A DNA stretch of 64,000 nucleotides from Streptantibioticus cattleyicolor NRRL 8057 = DSM 46488. Its GTDB lineage: Bacteria > Actinomycetota > Actinomycetes > Streptomycetales > Streptomycetaceae. Positions within the stretch are counted from its first letter, which is position 1. Each line of letters opens with the position of its first letter. The DNA is taken from assembly GCF_000240165.1 (NCBI RefSeq), contig NC_017585.1:1116001-1180000 (forward strand), written 5' to 3'. Below the pieces are notes generated by a model. The model saw only the letters and a list, made by a program, of their open reading frames with translations. It ran no database searches and was not told the origin of the DNA. The position numbers were made by a program, and so were the translations under genes. Positions 39,220 to 49,100 of this stretch are shown here, piece by piece.

Positions 39220-40517
39220 CCCTTCCCACCAACCGCCCCTGCGCCGAGACCATATCCGCGGTGGGCGACGAAGCAGCCTACGCCGCCGGGCACTTCGACG
39301 CCGAGGTGTACCTGCTGATCCTCGACTCCTCCGACCCGGACACCTTCGCCCGGCACGCGGAAGCCGCGCGGCGGGTGCGGGAGACCCGTCCGGTCACCGT
39401 GCACCACCTGGACGAGGCAGCCCAGCGCGGCTTCCTCCAGCGGGTGATCGACCACGCCGGAGCCGTCAAACCCGACCTCGTGCTCGACCTCATGCTCCCG
39501 GCCGGCGTCTCCTACGGTGCCTGCACCAACCGCGCCTTCCTGATCGCCGCCGCCCTCGGCTGCGACTCCGTCCACCGCCGCGACTCCGACAGCCGCTACC
39601 AGTACCTCGACGGGGAGCCCCTCTACCCCGTCCACCACGAGCTGACCTCCCTCGGGCTGCGGGCCGGCGAGGCGGCGACCCGGGTGGACGCCAACACCCT
39701 GGCGGAACGCCACGCCGGCAAGCCGGTGACCATGGTGGGCAGCTCCTTCGTGGGCGAACTCTCCGTCGACATCGGCGAGATCCACGCCATCGACCCCGGC
39801 ATCTACCACGACATCGTCAGCCTCTGGGCCCCCGCCGACTGGTCCGGCGAACGCAAGCGCCGCCTCGTCGAGGAGTCGTTCAAGGGCGCGGGCAGCGAGC
39901 CGTTCACCGCCGACCACGCGGTGCTGACCGTGGTCGACCCCATGCGGGTGGACATGTGCAACATCAGTTTCCACCGGGTGCACGAACAGGTGCCGCTGCC
40001 ACCGGCCACCGACACCATCGGCAGCGACTACTTCCTCATCCACCTCGTCCACGACGCCGCACTCCCCGGCGTCCTGCACAACCGCAACATCGTCAACTTC
40101 CACACCCCGGAACGCAAGACCGGCCAGGGGTTCACCGGCTACCAGCTGCGCCTGGTCAAGTTCTTCCTGTCGATGCTCTACTTCAACGCCGTCTACGCCA
40201 GGATGGCCGAAGCCGGCGAAGCGCTGCTGGACGAGGAGAACCGGATACGGACCCGGCTCGTCGCCGGCTTCGTCCGGGACGCCACCGCGCTCGACACCAC
40301 CGAGAACGTCAAACGCCTGCGCAGCCTGGACCGTTCCTACCGCGCGCTCGGCGGACGGTACGCCGCCTTCGCCGACCTGCTGGCCTCCCGCACCGACCAA
40401 CTGCTGGACGAGGCACAGGCGGACACCGAGGACTTCGCGTTCCTCATCGAGGCGTGGGAACCCCTGGTACGGGCGAGCAGGGCCGTCGGCTTCCCCGTAC
40501 CGCACCGGGACCGCTGA
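39201..40517 (+). CDS. DUF6271-like protein (possible glycosyltransferase-type fold)
   Basis: 438 aa. The N-terminus KVCLTLPTNRPCAETISAVG, followed by VYLLILDSSDP and later HRRDSDSRYQYLDG, resembles the GT-A pattern of a first beta strand, a loop and a D-x-D-like metal site. From memory this is the family named DUF6271, known mostly from actinomycete clusters. A conserved HNRNIVNFHTPERKTGQGFTGY precedes a helical C-terminal region. There is no signal peptide. In this operon it is the only gene with no evident chemistry, so it may perform the assembly step. Confidence 0.6.
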   Translation: MRKVCLTLPTNRPCAETISAVGDEAAYAAGHFDAEVYLLILDSSDPDTFARHAEAARRVRETRPVTVHHLDEAAQRGFLQRVIDHAGAVKPDLVLDLMLPAGVSYGACTNRAFLIAAALGCDSVHRRDSDSRYQYLDGEPLYPVHHELTSLGLRAGEAATRVDANTLAERHAGKPVTMVGSSFVGELSVDIGEIHAIDPGIYHDIVSLWAPADWSGERKRRLVEESFKGAGSEPFTADHAVLTVVDPMRVDMCNISFHRVHEQVPLPPATDTIGSDYFLIHLVHDAALPGVLHNRNIVNFHTPERKTGQGFTGYQLRLVKFFLSMLYFNAVYARMAEAGEALLDEENRIRTRLVAGFVRDATALDTTENVKRLRSLDRSYRALGGRYAAFADLLASRTDQLLDEAQADTEDFAFLIEAWEPLVRASRAVGFPVPHRDR

Positions 40518-40518
40518 C

Positions 40519-41700
40519 ATGGACCGCAACGCACCCGGCGCACCGCTGCGCGCCGCCCTGGCCGAGGCCACCGAGGACCGGCTCGTCCTCGACCTGGCCG
40601 GCATCACCGGGAACCACCGTGCCCTGCGGCGCGAACTGCCCGGGGTCGCCGTCCGGTTCGCCATGAAGGCATGCCCGGTGGACGAGGTCGTGTCCGCCCT
40701 GGCACGCCAGGGCGCCGGGGCCGACGCGGCGAGCCCCAACGAGATCGCCCAGGCGATCGCGGCCGGCGTCCCCGTCGCCGACATCCACTACGGCAACACC
40801 ATCAAGTCCGACCACAACATCGCCGAGGCGTACCGGCTCGGGGTGCGCGACTTCGCCACCGACAGCGTCGAGGACGTGACGGCGGTCGCCGCCCACGCCC
40901 CGGGCGCCCGGGTCTTCTGCCGCCTGGCCACCAGCGGGCACGGCGCGCTGTGGGGGCTCACCAGGAAGTACGGCTGCGCGGTGCCGGAGGCGGTACGCGT
41001 GCTGGACACGGCGCGGGAGGCCGGGCTGACCCCGGCCGGCCTCTCCGTCCACGTCGGCTCCCAGCAGATGACCACCGAAGCGTGGCACGACGCCGTCGAC
41101 CTCCTCGCCGAAGCGATCACCGCGCTGAAGCGGCGGGGGATCCGGCCCGACCACGTCAACCTCGGCGGCGGACTGCCCGCGCTCGGCTACCTCGACCGGC
41201 GCGGCAGACCGCTGGAGCCGCCGCTGGACAAGATGTTCGCCGTGCTCCGCGAGGGCATGCAGCGGCTGCGGGAGGTGGCCGGTCACCCGCTGCGCTTCGT
41301 GCTGGAGCCCGGCCGCCACCTCGTCGCCGACCACGGCGCCATCCGGGCCCACGTCGCCCGGCTCGCCGCCCGGCGGCAGCCCGACGGCGAACGCCGCCAC
41401 TGGCTCTACCTCAGCTGCGGCAAGTTCAACGGGCTCTACGAGATGGACGCCGTGCAGTACCCCCTGGTCTTCCCCACGCACCGGGGCGCGAAGACCGTCC
41501 CCGCCGTCGTCGCCGGACCCACCTGCGACAGCGACGACGCCTACGACGCCGAGTACGGCCTGGTGGCAGTGCCCGAGGACGTCGCCTCCGGCGACCCGGT
41601 GTGGTTGCTGGCCTGCGGCGCCTACGCCACCAGTTACACCACCACGGGGTTCAACGGCTTCGACCCGCTGCCGTACACCGTGATCGGGGGCGAGGGATGA
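40519..41700 (+). CDS. Fold-type III PLP decarboxylase (ornithine/arginine/DAP family)
   Basis: 393 aa, starting one base after the previous stop. The Schiff-base lysine is Lys50 in VRFAMKACP. Other family marks are HVGSQQ, NLGGGLPALGY, EPGRHLVADHGA, the cofactor/substrate loop AGPTCDSDD with its Cys, and GAYATSYTTTGFNGF. The CDSDD and FNGF ends place it nearer ornithine-type decarboxylases than DAP decarboxylase. It would convert a basic or hydroxylated amino acid to an amine for the pathway. Which amino acid is not readable. Confidence 0.87.
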   Translation: MDRNAPGAPLRAALAEATEDRLVLDLAGITGNHRALRRELPGVAVRFAMKACPVDEVVSALARQGAGADAASPNEIAQAIAAGVPVADIHYGNTIKSDHNIAEAYRLGVRDFATDSVEDVTAVAAHAPGARVFCRLATSGHGALWGLTRKYGCAVPEAVRVLDTAREAGLTPAGLSVHVGSQQMTTEAWHDAVDLLAEAITALKRRGIRPDHVNLGGGLPALGYLDRRGRPLEPPLDKMFAVLREGMQRLREVAGHPLRFVLEPGRHLVADHGAIRAHVARLAARRQPDGERRHWLYLSCGKFNGLYEMDAVQYPLVFPTHRGAKTVPAVVAGPTCDSDDAYDAEYGLVAVPEDVASGDPVWLLACGAYATSYTTTGFNGFDPLPYTVIGGEG

Positions 41701-42293
41701 GCGACCGCCCGCGCGTGCGGCACATCCAGGATGCCGACTGGCCGGCCATCGTGGCGCTGGAGGCCGGCGCGTACACCCGGCACGGACTCTCCGAGGGGCG
41801 CGCCGCGCTCCAGTCCAGGGTGCGTGCCTCGCCGCGGACGTGTTTCGTGCTCGACCACCACGACCGGGTGGCCGGCTATCTGCTGGCCCTGCCCTACCCC
41901 CCGTTCCGCGTCCCCGACCTGGCCCGGACCGAAGGCAGCGCCGCCCGCCACCACGGCAACCTGCACCTGCACGACGTCGTCGTCGCCGAACCGCTGCGCG
42001 GCCGGGGACTCGGCGGCCACCTGCTGCGCCACCTGACCACCACCGCGGCGCCGGCCGGCTACCGGCGCCTCTCCCTGGTCGCCGTGGCCGGCAGCGGGAC
42101 CTACTGGGCGGGCCACGGCTTCACCGCCCACCCGGGGGTCGAACTCCCCGACAGCTACGGCACGGACGCCGTCTACATGTCCCGGCCGTGGCGGGCGGTG
42201 GAGCCGCCGGCCCGGTCATCGGCCCGCTCCGCGGAGCCGACGCCACCCGGCGGCCCGGGGCACCGGCCGCCGTCCGAGTACGAAGTGGGCTGA
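41697..42293 (+). CDS. GNAT-family N-acetyltransferase
   Basis: 198 aa. The acetyl-CoA loop reads VAEPLRGRGLGGHLLRHL (R-G-x-G-x-G/A type), with the preceding strand NLHLHDVVV and a later VAGSGTYWAGHGF. The ATG overlaps the decarboxylase stop (ATGA). The last 25 residues are Pro/Ser-rich and probably disordered. It may acetylate the pathway amine, either as a biosynthetic step or for self-protection. Confidence 0.83.
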   Translation: MSDRPRVRHIQDADWPAIVALEAGAYTRHGLSEGRAALQSRVRASPRTCFVLDHHDRVAGYLLALPYPPFRVPDLARTEGSAARHHGNLHLHDVVVAEPLRGRGLGGHLLRHLTTTAAPAGYRRLSLVAVAGSGTYWAGHGFTAHPGVELPDSYGTDAVYMSRPWRAVEPPARSSARSAEPTPPGGPGHRPPSEYEVG

Positions 42294-42298
42294 TCGAC

Positions 42299-43468
42299 GT
42301 GTTCCCCGTTCACGACCCGTTCCGGCGGTCCCTGCTGGCGATCGCGGCGCTCTTCGCCGCGCTCGGCTTCCAGTACGCCACCTGGGCCTCCCGGATCCCC
42401 ACCGTCAAGGCGCACCTGGGGCTGAGCGCCGCCGAGGTCGGGCTGCTGCTGATGGCCTGCGGCGCGGGCGCGGCGGCCTCGTTCCCGCTGGTGGCCGCGT
42501 TGATGAGACGCCTCGGCTCACGGCGGCTGGCGTGTCTTTCCGCGCTCGCCCTGGCGCTGCTGCTCCTCGCGCTCGCCGTGGCGCCCGACTACCCGGTGGC
42601 CATGGTCGTCATGTGCTGCGACGGGGTCGCCGTCGGCTGCCTCAACGTCGCCATGAACGCCCAGGGCGCCGCGCTGGAGGCGGTCCACGGGCGCACCGCC
42701 ATGGCCAAGTTGCACGCCACGTTCAGCGGCGGCTCGCTCTTCGCCGCGCTCCTCGCCTCCGGCGTCAACCTGCTGACCCCGGCGATGACCGCCCACTTCG
42801 CGGTGGCCGCCGTGGTGATCGTGCTGCTGGTCGCGGTCGCCAGGACCGGTCTGCTGACGGAGGATCAGCAGACGGCGGCCCCGGAGAAGAAGAAGCGGCG
42901 GGGCCGGCTCACCCTGCCGTCGCGGGTGACGTTGTGGATGGGGTGTGCCATGGTGTTCGGCACGGTGACCGAGGGCGCCATGAACGACTGGTCGGCGCTG
43001 TACATGCGGGATGTCGTGGGCGCCTCGTCGGAAATGGCGCCGTTGGGGATCGCCGTGGTCTCGGTGATGATGGTGGCGGCCCGCCTCTTCGCCGACGGCT
43101 GGCGCAGCCGCTGGGGGGACGGACGCGTGGTGCGGGTCGGCAGCGTGCTCGCCGCGGCCGGGCTGGCGCTCGCCCTGGTCAGCGGGGGAGTGGTGCCCGC
43201 GCTGCTCGGCTTCGCCTGCGTGGGCCTGGGCATCGCCGCGGTGACCCCGTGCGTCTACGTGGCCGCCGCCGGCCAGGGCTCCGACGCGCTGACCCTGGTC
43301 GCCGCCATGGGGACCGCGGGGCTGCTGGCCGGGCCGCCGGTGATCGGCTTCATCGCCAACGCCAGCAGCCTGGTGTGGGGCATGGCGGCCGTCGCCGTCT
43401 CCGCGGTCCTGGTCTCGTTGTGCACCACCCGGATCCGCTGGCCGCGGCCGGCCGGACAGAACGCCTGA
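42299..43468 (+). CDS. MFS transporter, 12-helix, probable exporter of the pathway
   Basis: 389 aa from GTG 42299, five bases after the GNAT stop; there is no closer ATG. It has about twelve hydrophobic segments, with WASRIPTVKAHLGLS at the first loop and DGWRSRWGDGRVVRVG as the motif A-like loop between helices 8 and 9. It resembles YbjJ-type MFS proteins. A basic KKKRRGR stretch marks the central cytoplasmic loop. As the last gene of the operon, it probably exports the product. Confidence 0.85.
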   Translation: MFPVHDPFRRSLLAIAALFAALGFQYATWASRIPTVKAHLGLSAAEVGLLLMACGAGAAASFPLVAALMRRLGSRRLACLSALALALLLLALAVAPDYPVAMVVMCCDGVAVGCLNVAMNAQGAALEAVHGRTAMAKLHATFSGGSLFAALLASGVNLLTPAMTAHFAVAAVVIVLLVAVARTGLLTEDQQTAAPEKKKRRGRLTLPSRVTLWMGCAMVFGTVTEGAMNDWSALYMRDVVGASSEMAPLGIAVVSVMMVAARLFADGWRSRWGDGRVVRVGSVLAAAGLALALVSGGVVPALLGFACVGLGIAAVTPCVYVAAAGQGSDALTLVAAMGTAGLLAGPPVIGFIANASSLVWGMAAVAVSAVLVSLCTTRIRWPRPAGQNA

Positions 43469-43498
43469 CCGCCCGGGCGCGGCTGCCTTCATGGCGCC

Positions 43499-43860
43499 AT
43501 GAGGGCCGCCGCCCAGCTCACCCGCGCCCCGTGCGACATACCCGGCAACGTACGGCGGCTCGTCGCCCTCGCCGCCGACCCCGGACCGCGGACGGGTCCT
43601 TACGACCCCCGGCTCGACCCGGTCCGGGCGAGCGGCATCGCCGTCGTGCTCAACTGCGCGGTGCCGATGGTCAGTTCGCGTCCCGACATCGGCACCCCGG
43701 TCTTCGGCGCCGACGGCGACCAGGACGACCACTTCCAATTCGGCGGCGTCCGCGTCTCGTTGGCCACCTGCTGAACGCGCCGCCGTGTGGCCCCGGCGGA
43801 GCCCTCCTCGCCGGGGCCGACGACCGTACGCCCGCGGTGGTCACCGCGGACGTCGGCTGA
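43499..43860 (+). pseudogene. Decayed carbon-nitrogen hydrolase (nitrilase superfamily)
   Basis: The start MRAAAQLTRAPCDIPGNVRRL is the usual nitrilase opening ('xxAaaQl-x-x-x-gDi-x-aN-x-r'). DDHFQFGGVRVSLATC then matches the strand before the nucleophilic Cys, but TGA 43772 follows at once. In another frame, GALLAGADDRTPAVVTADVG (to TGA 43858) matches the family's C-terminal strands. Only about 360 of some 800 expected bases remain, with the Glu and Lys regions missing. It lies just after the MFS gene on the same strand. Confidence 0.5.
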
Positions 43861-43879
43861 GCGCGCCGGGCGCGCGGCG

Positions 43880-44824
43880 TCAGCCGGAGAAGTGCAGCCG
43901 CAACGTCAGCCCGGTGGCGCCGGCCCGGACCTCCACCAGGTCGCACAGCTGGTGGATGATCCACAGCCCCCGGCCGCCGTCGGTGCCGGTGATCTCCGGA
44001 CGCCGCCGACCCGCCAGCGGGTTCTTCAGCCGGCCGTTGTCGCGCACCTCGGCGACCACCGTGCCGTCGGCGGTGGTCCACAGCCGCAGCGTGCCCCGGC
44101 CGCCGCCGTGCGCCAGGGAGTTGGCGGTGGCCTCGCCGACCGCCAGCACGAGGTCGGCGCGGCGCCCCGGGGAGAGCGCGGTGCCCCGGGCCCAGGCGTC
44201 GGCGTGCTCACGGACCTCGCCGAGCTGCCCCGCGCCGTACGACAGCGGCGGGGCGTTCGACGGCTCCGGCAGCGGCTCGTCGCAGTCGGCGCAGACCACG
44301 GCCGGGTCGCAGTAGTCGGCGCTGGAATCCGTGCGGCCGTTCTCGATCAGCGTGGGGTGGGTGCGCCGGGCGTCGGCGACCACGGCGTCCGGCAGGCCGG
44401 AGACGTCGTAGGGGCACAGGATGGTCGCCGGGCGTCCGGCGAACGCGGTGTTGATGAGGGCTTCGTGCCGGGTGGCCTCCAGCACCTCCGAACGCGAGCG
44501 GCCGGGCCAGATCGGCTCGCCCACGATCCGCGCCGGGCGCCCCCGGTACCGGTCGGCGAACCCCTGCAACGCGGCGAGGATCCGCCCCGGGTTGCGCCCC
44601 AGCTCCGTCATGTCGGCGAACTCCACGCCGTCCGCGCCCGCCCCCAGCGCCTCGCGCAGCACCGCCGAACGCCCGCCCGGCACCGCCACGAGGACCGGCT
44701 CACCGGCGTCGAGCGCGTCCCGGACGAAGCCGCCGACCCCGGCCGCGTACTCGTCCGGCGTGCGGTAGAAGAGCGCGGGGTGCACGAAGGGGTGGCCCGG
44801 GGAGGTGGTCTCGGTGTCGGTCAT
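43880..44824 (-). CDS. MEDS-HATPase anti-sigma-type regulator (RsbA-like)
   Basis: 314 aa. The N-terminal MEDS domain (about 10-165; HPALFYRTPDEYAAGVGGFV, VPGGRSAVLREALG) is a putative ligand or partner sensor. The C-terminal serine-kinase-type ATPase (about 205-314) has the N box EATANSLAHGGG and the G box TDGGRGLWIIHQ. Such proteins bind and inhibit sigma factors or phosphorylate STAS antagonists. Its ATG overlaps the stop of the MEDS-STAS gene, giving a coupled kinase/antagonist pair. It is part of a partner-switching stress module with the PP2C phosphatase downstream. Confidence 0.85.
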   Translation of the reverse strand: MTDTETTSPGHPFVHPALFYRTPDEYAAGVGGFVRDALDAGEPVLVAVPGGRSAVLREALGAGADGVEFADMTELGRNPGRILAALQGFADRYRGRPARIVGEPIWPGRSRSEVLEATRHEALINTAFAGRPATILCPYDVSGLPDAVVADARRTHPTLIENGRTDSSADYCDPAVVCADCDEPLPEPSNAPPLSYGAGQLGEVREHADAWARGTALSPGRRADLVLAVGEATANSLAHGGGRGTLRLWTTADGTVVAEVRDNGRLKNPLAGRRRPEITGTDGGRGLWIIHQLCDLVEVRAGATGLTLRLHFSG

Positions 44825-45699
44825 GGGGCCGGCTCCAGCACGCTGCACTCCTCGGGGAAGAATCCGGCCGTCCGTCGCAACGTCTCCGGCGGCTCGACCA
44901 GCACCAGCCGACGGCCCTGTTCCCGCAGCGCCCGCGTGGTGCGCACCAGCGCCCCGACCGCCGCCACGTCGAGGTGGCCGACGGCGGACAGGTCGAGGCG
45001 CACCACGGTGCCGCCGATGCGCGCCAGCGCCTCCAGCGCGGCGGTCAGCACCGGCCGGGTGTCCAGATCGGCGTCGCCCAGCAGCCGCAGGCCCGTGTTC
45101 CCGGACAGCGGCGCCACCGCCAACGGCGGCTCGCCGACGGCCCGTCCGGCCGGGCCGCCCTCCGAAAGCCGCCGCGGGTGCGCCGCCGCCAGCAGATCGA
45201 CGGGCGCGGCCCGCCGGTCGTACAGGCACACCCCGGTGAGGGGCAGCTCGGCGTACACCTCCGCCTCCAACCGCAGTTCGTACTCCAACAGCCGCTCGGC
45301 GTCGGGTGGTTGTCGCTCCGCCCAGCCCAGGTCACCGACGAGCCGCAGCCCCGGGCACCCGTCGGCGAGCCCGCGTTCGCAGGCGGCCCGCACCCCGGCG
45401 ACCACGGCGCCCGGGTCGAACGGGCCGGGGGCCGTCCCGGCGGCGGCGCTCGCCACCACGAGCTGCCCCCGGTCCACCGCGGCGGCCACGTCCCCGTCCC
45501 GGACGCGCAGCAGGTCGAGCACCTCCGGCGGATCACCGGTGCCGGTGACGTAGAGCACGCGCTGGCCGCGTGCCAGGCCCTCGTGGACGAAGCCGCTCAC
45601 CGCCTCGGCGTGCTCCCGCTCGTCACCGTAGGCGTGGCACAGGTGCTTGCCCCGGGGCGCGGCGGACGGACCGGGGTGACCGCGGTCGGGTGTGGGCAT
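44821..45699 (-). CDS. MEDS-STAS anti-sigma-factor antagonist
   Basis: 292 aa from ATG 45699, behind GGAGAGGTGG. The MEDS domain (about 15-185; HLCHAYGDEREHAEAVSGFV, VLYVTGTGD) is followed by a STAS domain (about 195-290; VVRLDLSAVGHLDVAAVGAL). The residue usually phosphorylated in STAS antagonists is a Ser or Thr in D-x-S-G; here the motif is DLSAVGHLDVAAV, so the target Ser is not obvious. It pairs with the MEDS-HATPase protein by a 4-bp overlap. It probably senses a signal through MEDS and titrates its partner. Confidence 0.83.
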   Translation of the reverse strand: MPTPDRGHPGPSAAPRGKHLCHAYGDEREHAEAVSGFVHEGLARGQRVLYVTGTGDPPEVLDLLRVRDGDVAAAVDRGQLVVASAAAGTAPGPFDPGAVVAGVRAACERGLADGCPGLRLVGDLGWAERQPPDAERLLEYELRLEAEVYAELPLTGVCLYDRRAAPVDLLAAAHPRRLSEGGPAGRAVGEPPLAVAPLSGNTGLRLLGDADLDTRPVLTAALEALARIGGTVVRLDLSAVGHLDVAAVGALVRTTRALREQGRRLVLVEPPETLRRTAGFFPEECSVLEPAP

Positions 45700-46160
45700 C
45701 CACCTCTCCTCGAAGCGCCGGGAAACGGGCGGGCGTCCCGCCGAGCGTACCTCGTACCCCGGCGACGTGCCGCAGGCCACCGGATCGGTGTGATCCCTAA
45801 CGCACCGCGGGCTCCGGTGAGTTGGCCACGGCGTACCGACGGGCGCGGGGAGGGCCACCGGCCGCGCCGCCCGTGCGGGGTGCTCCACGGCACGTCGGCA
45901 CCGGCGTGGGGGCTGAGCGCGGGCGCGCGGCGGGAGCGCGGACCGCCCGGCCGTGCACCGGCCGCTAAGCGGCCGGGGTCCGCCGTTCTCCCTCCGCGGG
46001 GTCGGGGCGCCCGCATAATGGCAGCACTGCCTCGACCGGTGAGCGGCCGGCCGAGTCGTTGGGGGACACCTGCCCGTCCCACAGGGGACGTCGAGGGCAC
46101 GAGGCAGCGCGTGACCGTGCGGCACGGTGCCGGACGACGAGGCCGTGGACGAGGGTGGGC
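45700..46160. other. 461-bp divergent intergenic region of the signalling island
   Basis: It separates the MEDS-STAS operon (minus) from the hybrid-kinase operon (plus). A perfect hairpin CCGGCCGC-TAA-GCGGCCGG lies at 45958-45976. A CATAAT box at 46014-46019 is the best -10 for the kinase operon, though no clear -35 sits 17 bp upstream. No coding sequence is evident. Confidence 0.5.
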
Positions 46161-49100
46161 ATGACCGGGGCTACCGGGACCGGGGACGTTACGCAGGGCC
46201 CGGCGGCGACGGCCGGGACGGACGGCGGGCACGTCGGTGACGTGGACCTGCGGCAGTTGCTGGTGGGGCTGACCGCGGTGCGCGACGGCGACTTCTCGAC
46301 CCGGCTGCCCGAGGGCGGGGCCGGGCTGCTCGGGGAGATCGGCACCGTCTTCAACGGGATGGTCGACCAACTGTCGCTGTTCAGCTCGGAGGTGACCCGG
46401 GTCGCCCGGGAGGTGGGCAGCGAGGGGCGCCTCGGCGGACAGGCCCAGGTGCCCGCGGTCGGCGGGGCGTGGCGTGATCTGACGGATTCGGTCAACTTCA
46501 TGGCCGAGAACCTCACCACGCAGGTGCGCTCCATCGCCCAGGTGGCCACCGCGGTCGCCCGCGGCGACCTGACCCGCAAGGTCGCGGTCGACGCGCGCGG
46601 GGAGATCCTGGAGCTGAAGGAGACCATCAACACGATGGTCGATCAGCTCTCGTCGTTCGCGGACGAGGTGACCCGGGTGGCCCGTGAGGTGGGTACCGAG
46701 GGGCGGCTCGGCGGGCAGGCGGACGTCAAGGGCGTCTCCGGTACCTGGAAGGCGCTGACCGAGTCGGTCAACGTGATGGCGGACAACCTCACCGCGCAGG
46801 TGCGTTCCATCGCCCAGGTCACCACGGCGGTGGCCCGCGGCGACCTCACCCAGAAGATCCGGGTGGACGCGCGCGGGGAGATCCTGGAGCTGAAGGAGAC
46901 CATCAACACGATGGTGGACCAGCTCTCGTCGTTCGCGGACGAGGTGACCCGGGTGGCCCGTGAGGTGGGTACCGAGGGGCGGCTCGGCGGGCAGGCGGAC
47001 GTCAAGGGCGTCTCCGGCACCTGGAAGGACCTCACCGACAACGTCAACGTGATGGCCGACAACCTCACCGCGCAGGTGCGCTCCATCGCCCAGGTGGCCA
47101 CCGCGGTCGCCCGCGGCGACCTGTCGCAGAAGATCACCGTCGAGGCGAAGGGCGAGGTGGCCGCCCTCGCCGGGGTGATCAACACCATGGTGGACACCCT
47201 CTCCGCCTTCGCCGACGAAGTCACCCGGGTCGCCCGCGAGGTGGGCACCGAAGGCATCCTCGGCGGCCAGGCCAGGGTGCCCAACGTCGCCGGCACCTGG
47301 AAGGACCTCACCGACAACGTCAACTCGATGGCGAACAACCTCACCAACCAGGTGCGCAACATCGCCCAGGTCACCACGGCGGTCGCGCAGGGCGACCTGA
47401 CCCGCAAGATCGACGTGGACGCGCGCGGCGAGATCCTGGCGCTGAAGACCACCATCAACACCATGGTCGACCAGCTCTCCTCGTTCGCCGCCGAGGTCAC
47501 CCGGGTGGCCCGGGAGGTCGGCAGCGAGGGGCGCCTCGGCGGCCAGGCCGAGGTGGAAGGGGTCTCCGGCACCTGGAAGCGGCTGACGGAGAACGTCAAC
47601 GAACTCGCCGGCAACCTGACCCGCCAGGTACGCGCCATCGCCGGCGTCACCAGCGCGGTCGCCGAGGGCGACCTGACCCGCTCCATCACGGTGGACGCCT
47701 CCGGCGAGGTGGCCGACCTCAAGGACAACATCAACGCGATGGTGAAGTCGCTGCGCGAGACCACCCGGGCCAACCAGGAACAGGACTGGCTCAAGACCAA
47801 CCTCGCCCGCATCACCGCGCTGATGCAGGGCCGCCGCGACCTGCCCGCCGTCGCCGAGTCGGTCATGGACGAGCTGACCCCGCTGGTGGACGCGCAGTAC
47901 GGCGTCTTCTTCCTGGCCGAGGAGGACGCGGACGGCACCGTGCTGCGTCCCATCGGCCGCTACGGCCACCCCGGCGGCACCGGGGCGCCCGCCTCCTTCC
48001 GGCTCGGCCAGGGGCTCGTCGGCCAGGCGGCCCGCAGCCGACGCGGCATCGTCGTCGACGACGTCCCGCCCGGCTACGCCACCATCATCTCCGGCCTCGG
48101 CCACACCGACCCCACCGCCCTCGCCGTGCTCCCCATCGTCGCCGAGGACCAGGTGCTCGGCGTCATAGAACTCGCCTCCGTACACGGCTTCACCCCGGTC
48201 CACCACACCTTCCTCGAACAGCTGATGGAGGCCATCGGGGTCAACGTCAACACCATCGTGGCCAACGCGCGCACCGACGAACTGCTGGCCGAGTCGCAGC
48301 GGCTCGCCGGCGAACTCCAGGTGCGCTCCGAGGAACTCCAGGCCAGGCAGGAGGAGTTGCAGCGCTCCAACGCCGAACTGGAGGAGAAGGCGGCGCTGCT
48401 GGTCCGGCAGAACCGTGACATCGAGACCAAGAACCTGGAGATCGAGCAGGCCCGCCAGGAGCTGGAGGCCCGCGCCCAGCAACTCGCCCTCGCCTCCAAG
48501 TACAAGTCGGAATTCCTCGCCAACATGAGCCATGAGCTGCGCACCCCGCTCAACAGCCTGCTCATCCTGGCCCAGTTACTCGCCCAGAACCCGGCACGCA
48601 ACCTCACCCCCAAGCAGGTCGAGTACGCCGGGGTGATCCACTCCGCCGGCTCCGACCTGCTCCAGCTGATCAACGACATCCTCGACCTGTCCAAGGTCGA
48701 GGCGGGCAAGATGGACGTCCACCTCGAACCGGTCTCGCTGGCCCGGCTGCTGGAGTACGTCGAGGCCACCTTCCGCCCGCTGACCTCGCAGAAGGGGCTG
48801 CGGTTCGCCGTCACCACGCAGCCGTCCGTCCCCGACGAGCTGTGCACCGACGACTCCCGGCTGCGCCAGGTGCTGCGCAACCTGCTCTCCAACGCCGTGA
48901 AGTTCACCGAGTCCGGCGAGGTGGAGCTGCGGATCAGCACGGTCGCCGACGACGGACTGCCGCCCGGCTGCCACGGCCACGGCCCGGCGGTCGCCTTCCA
49001 GGTCCGCGACACCGGCATCGGCATCGCCGAACACAACCTGGAGTCCGTCTTCGGCGCCTTCCAGCAGGCCGACGGCACCACCAGCCGCAAGTACGGCGGC

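Noticed and set aside
46420-47700. Tandem repeats of about 276 bp that might suggest a repeat array
   Set aside because: They encode successive HAMP domains in one frame and have no spacer structure, so they are neither a CRISPR array nor a satellite.
45597-48533. 978-codon open frame on the minus strand opposite the HAMP repeats
   Set aside because: Periodic low-complexity composition mirrors the HAMP coding repeats; the plus frame has kinase motifs throughout.
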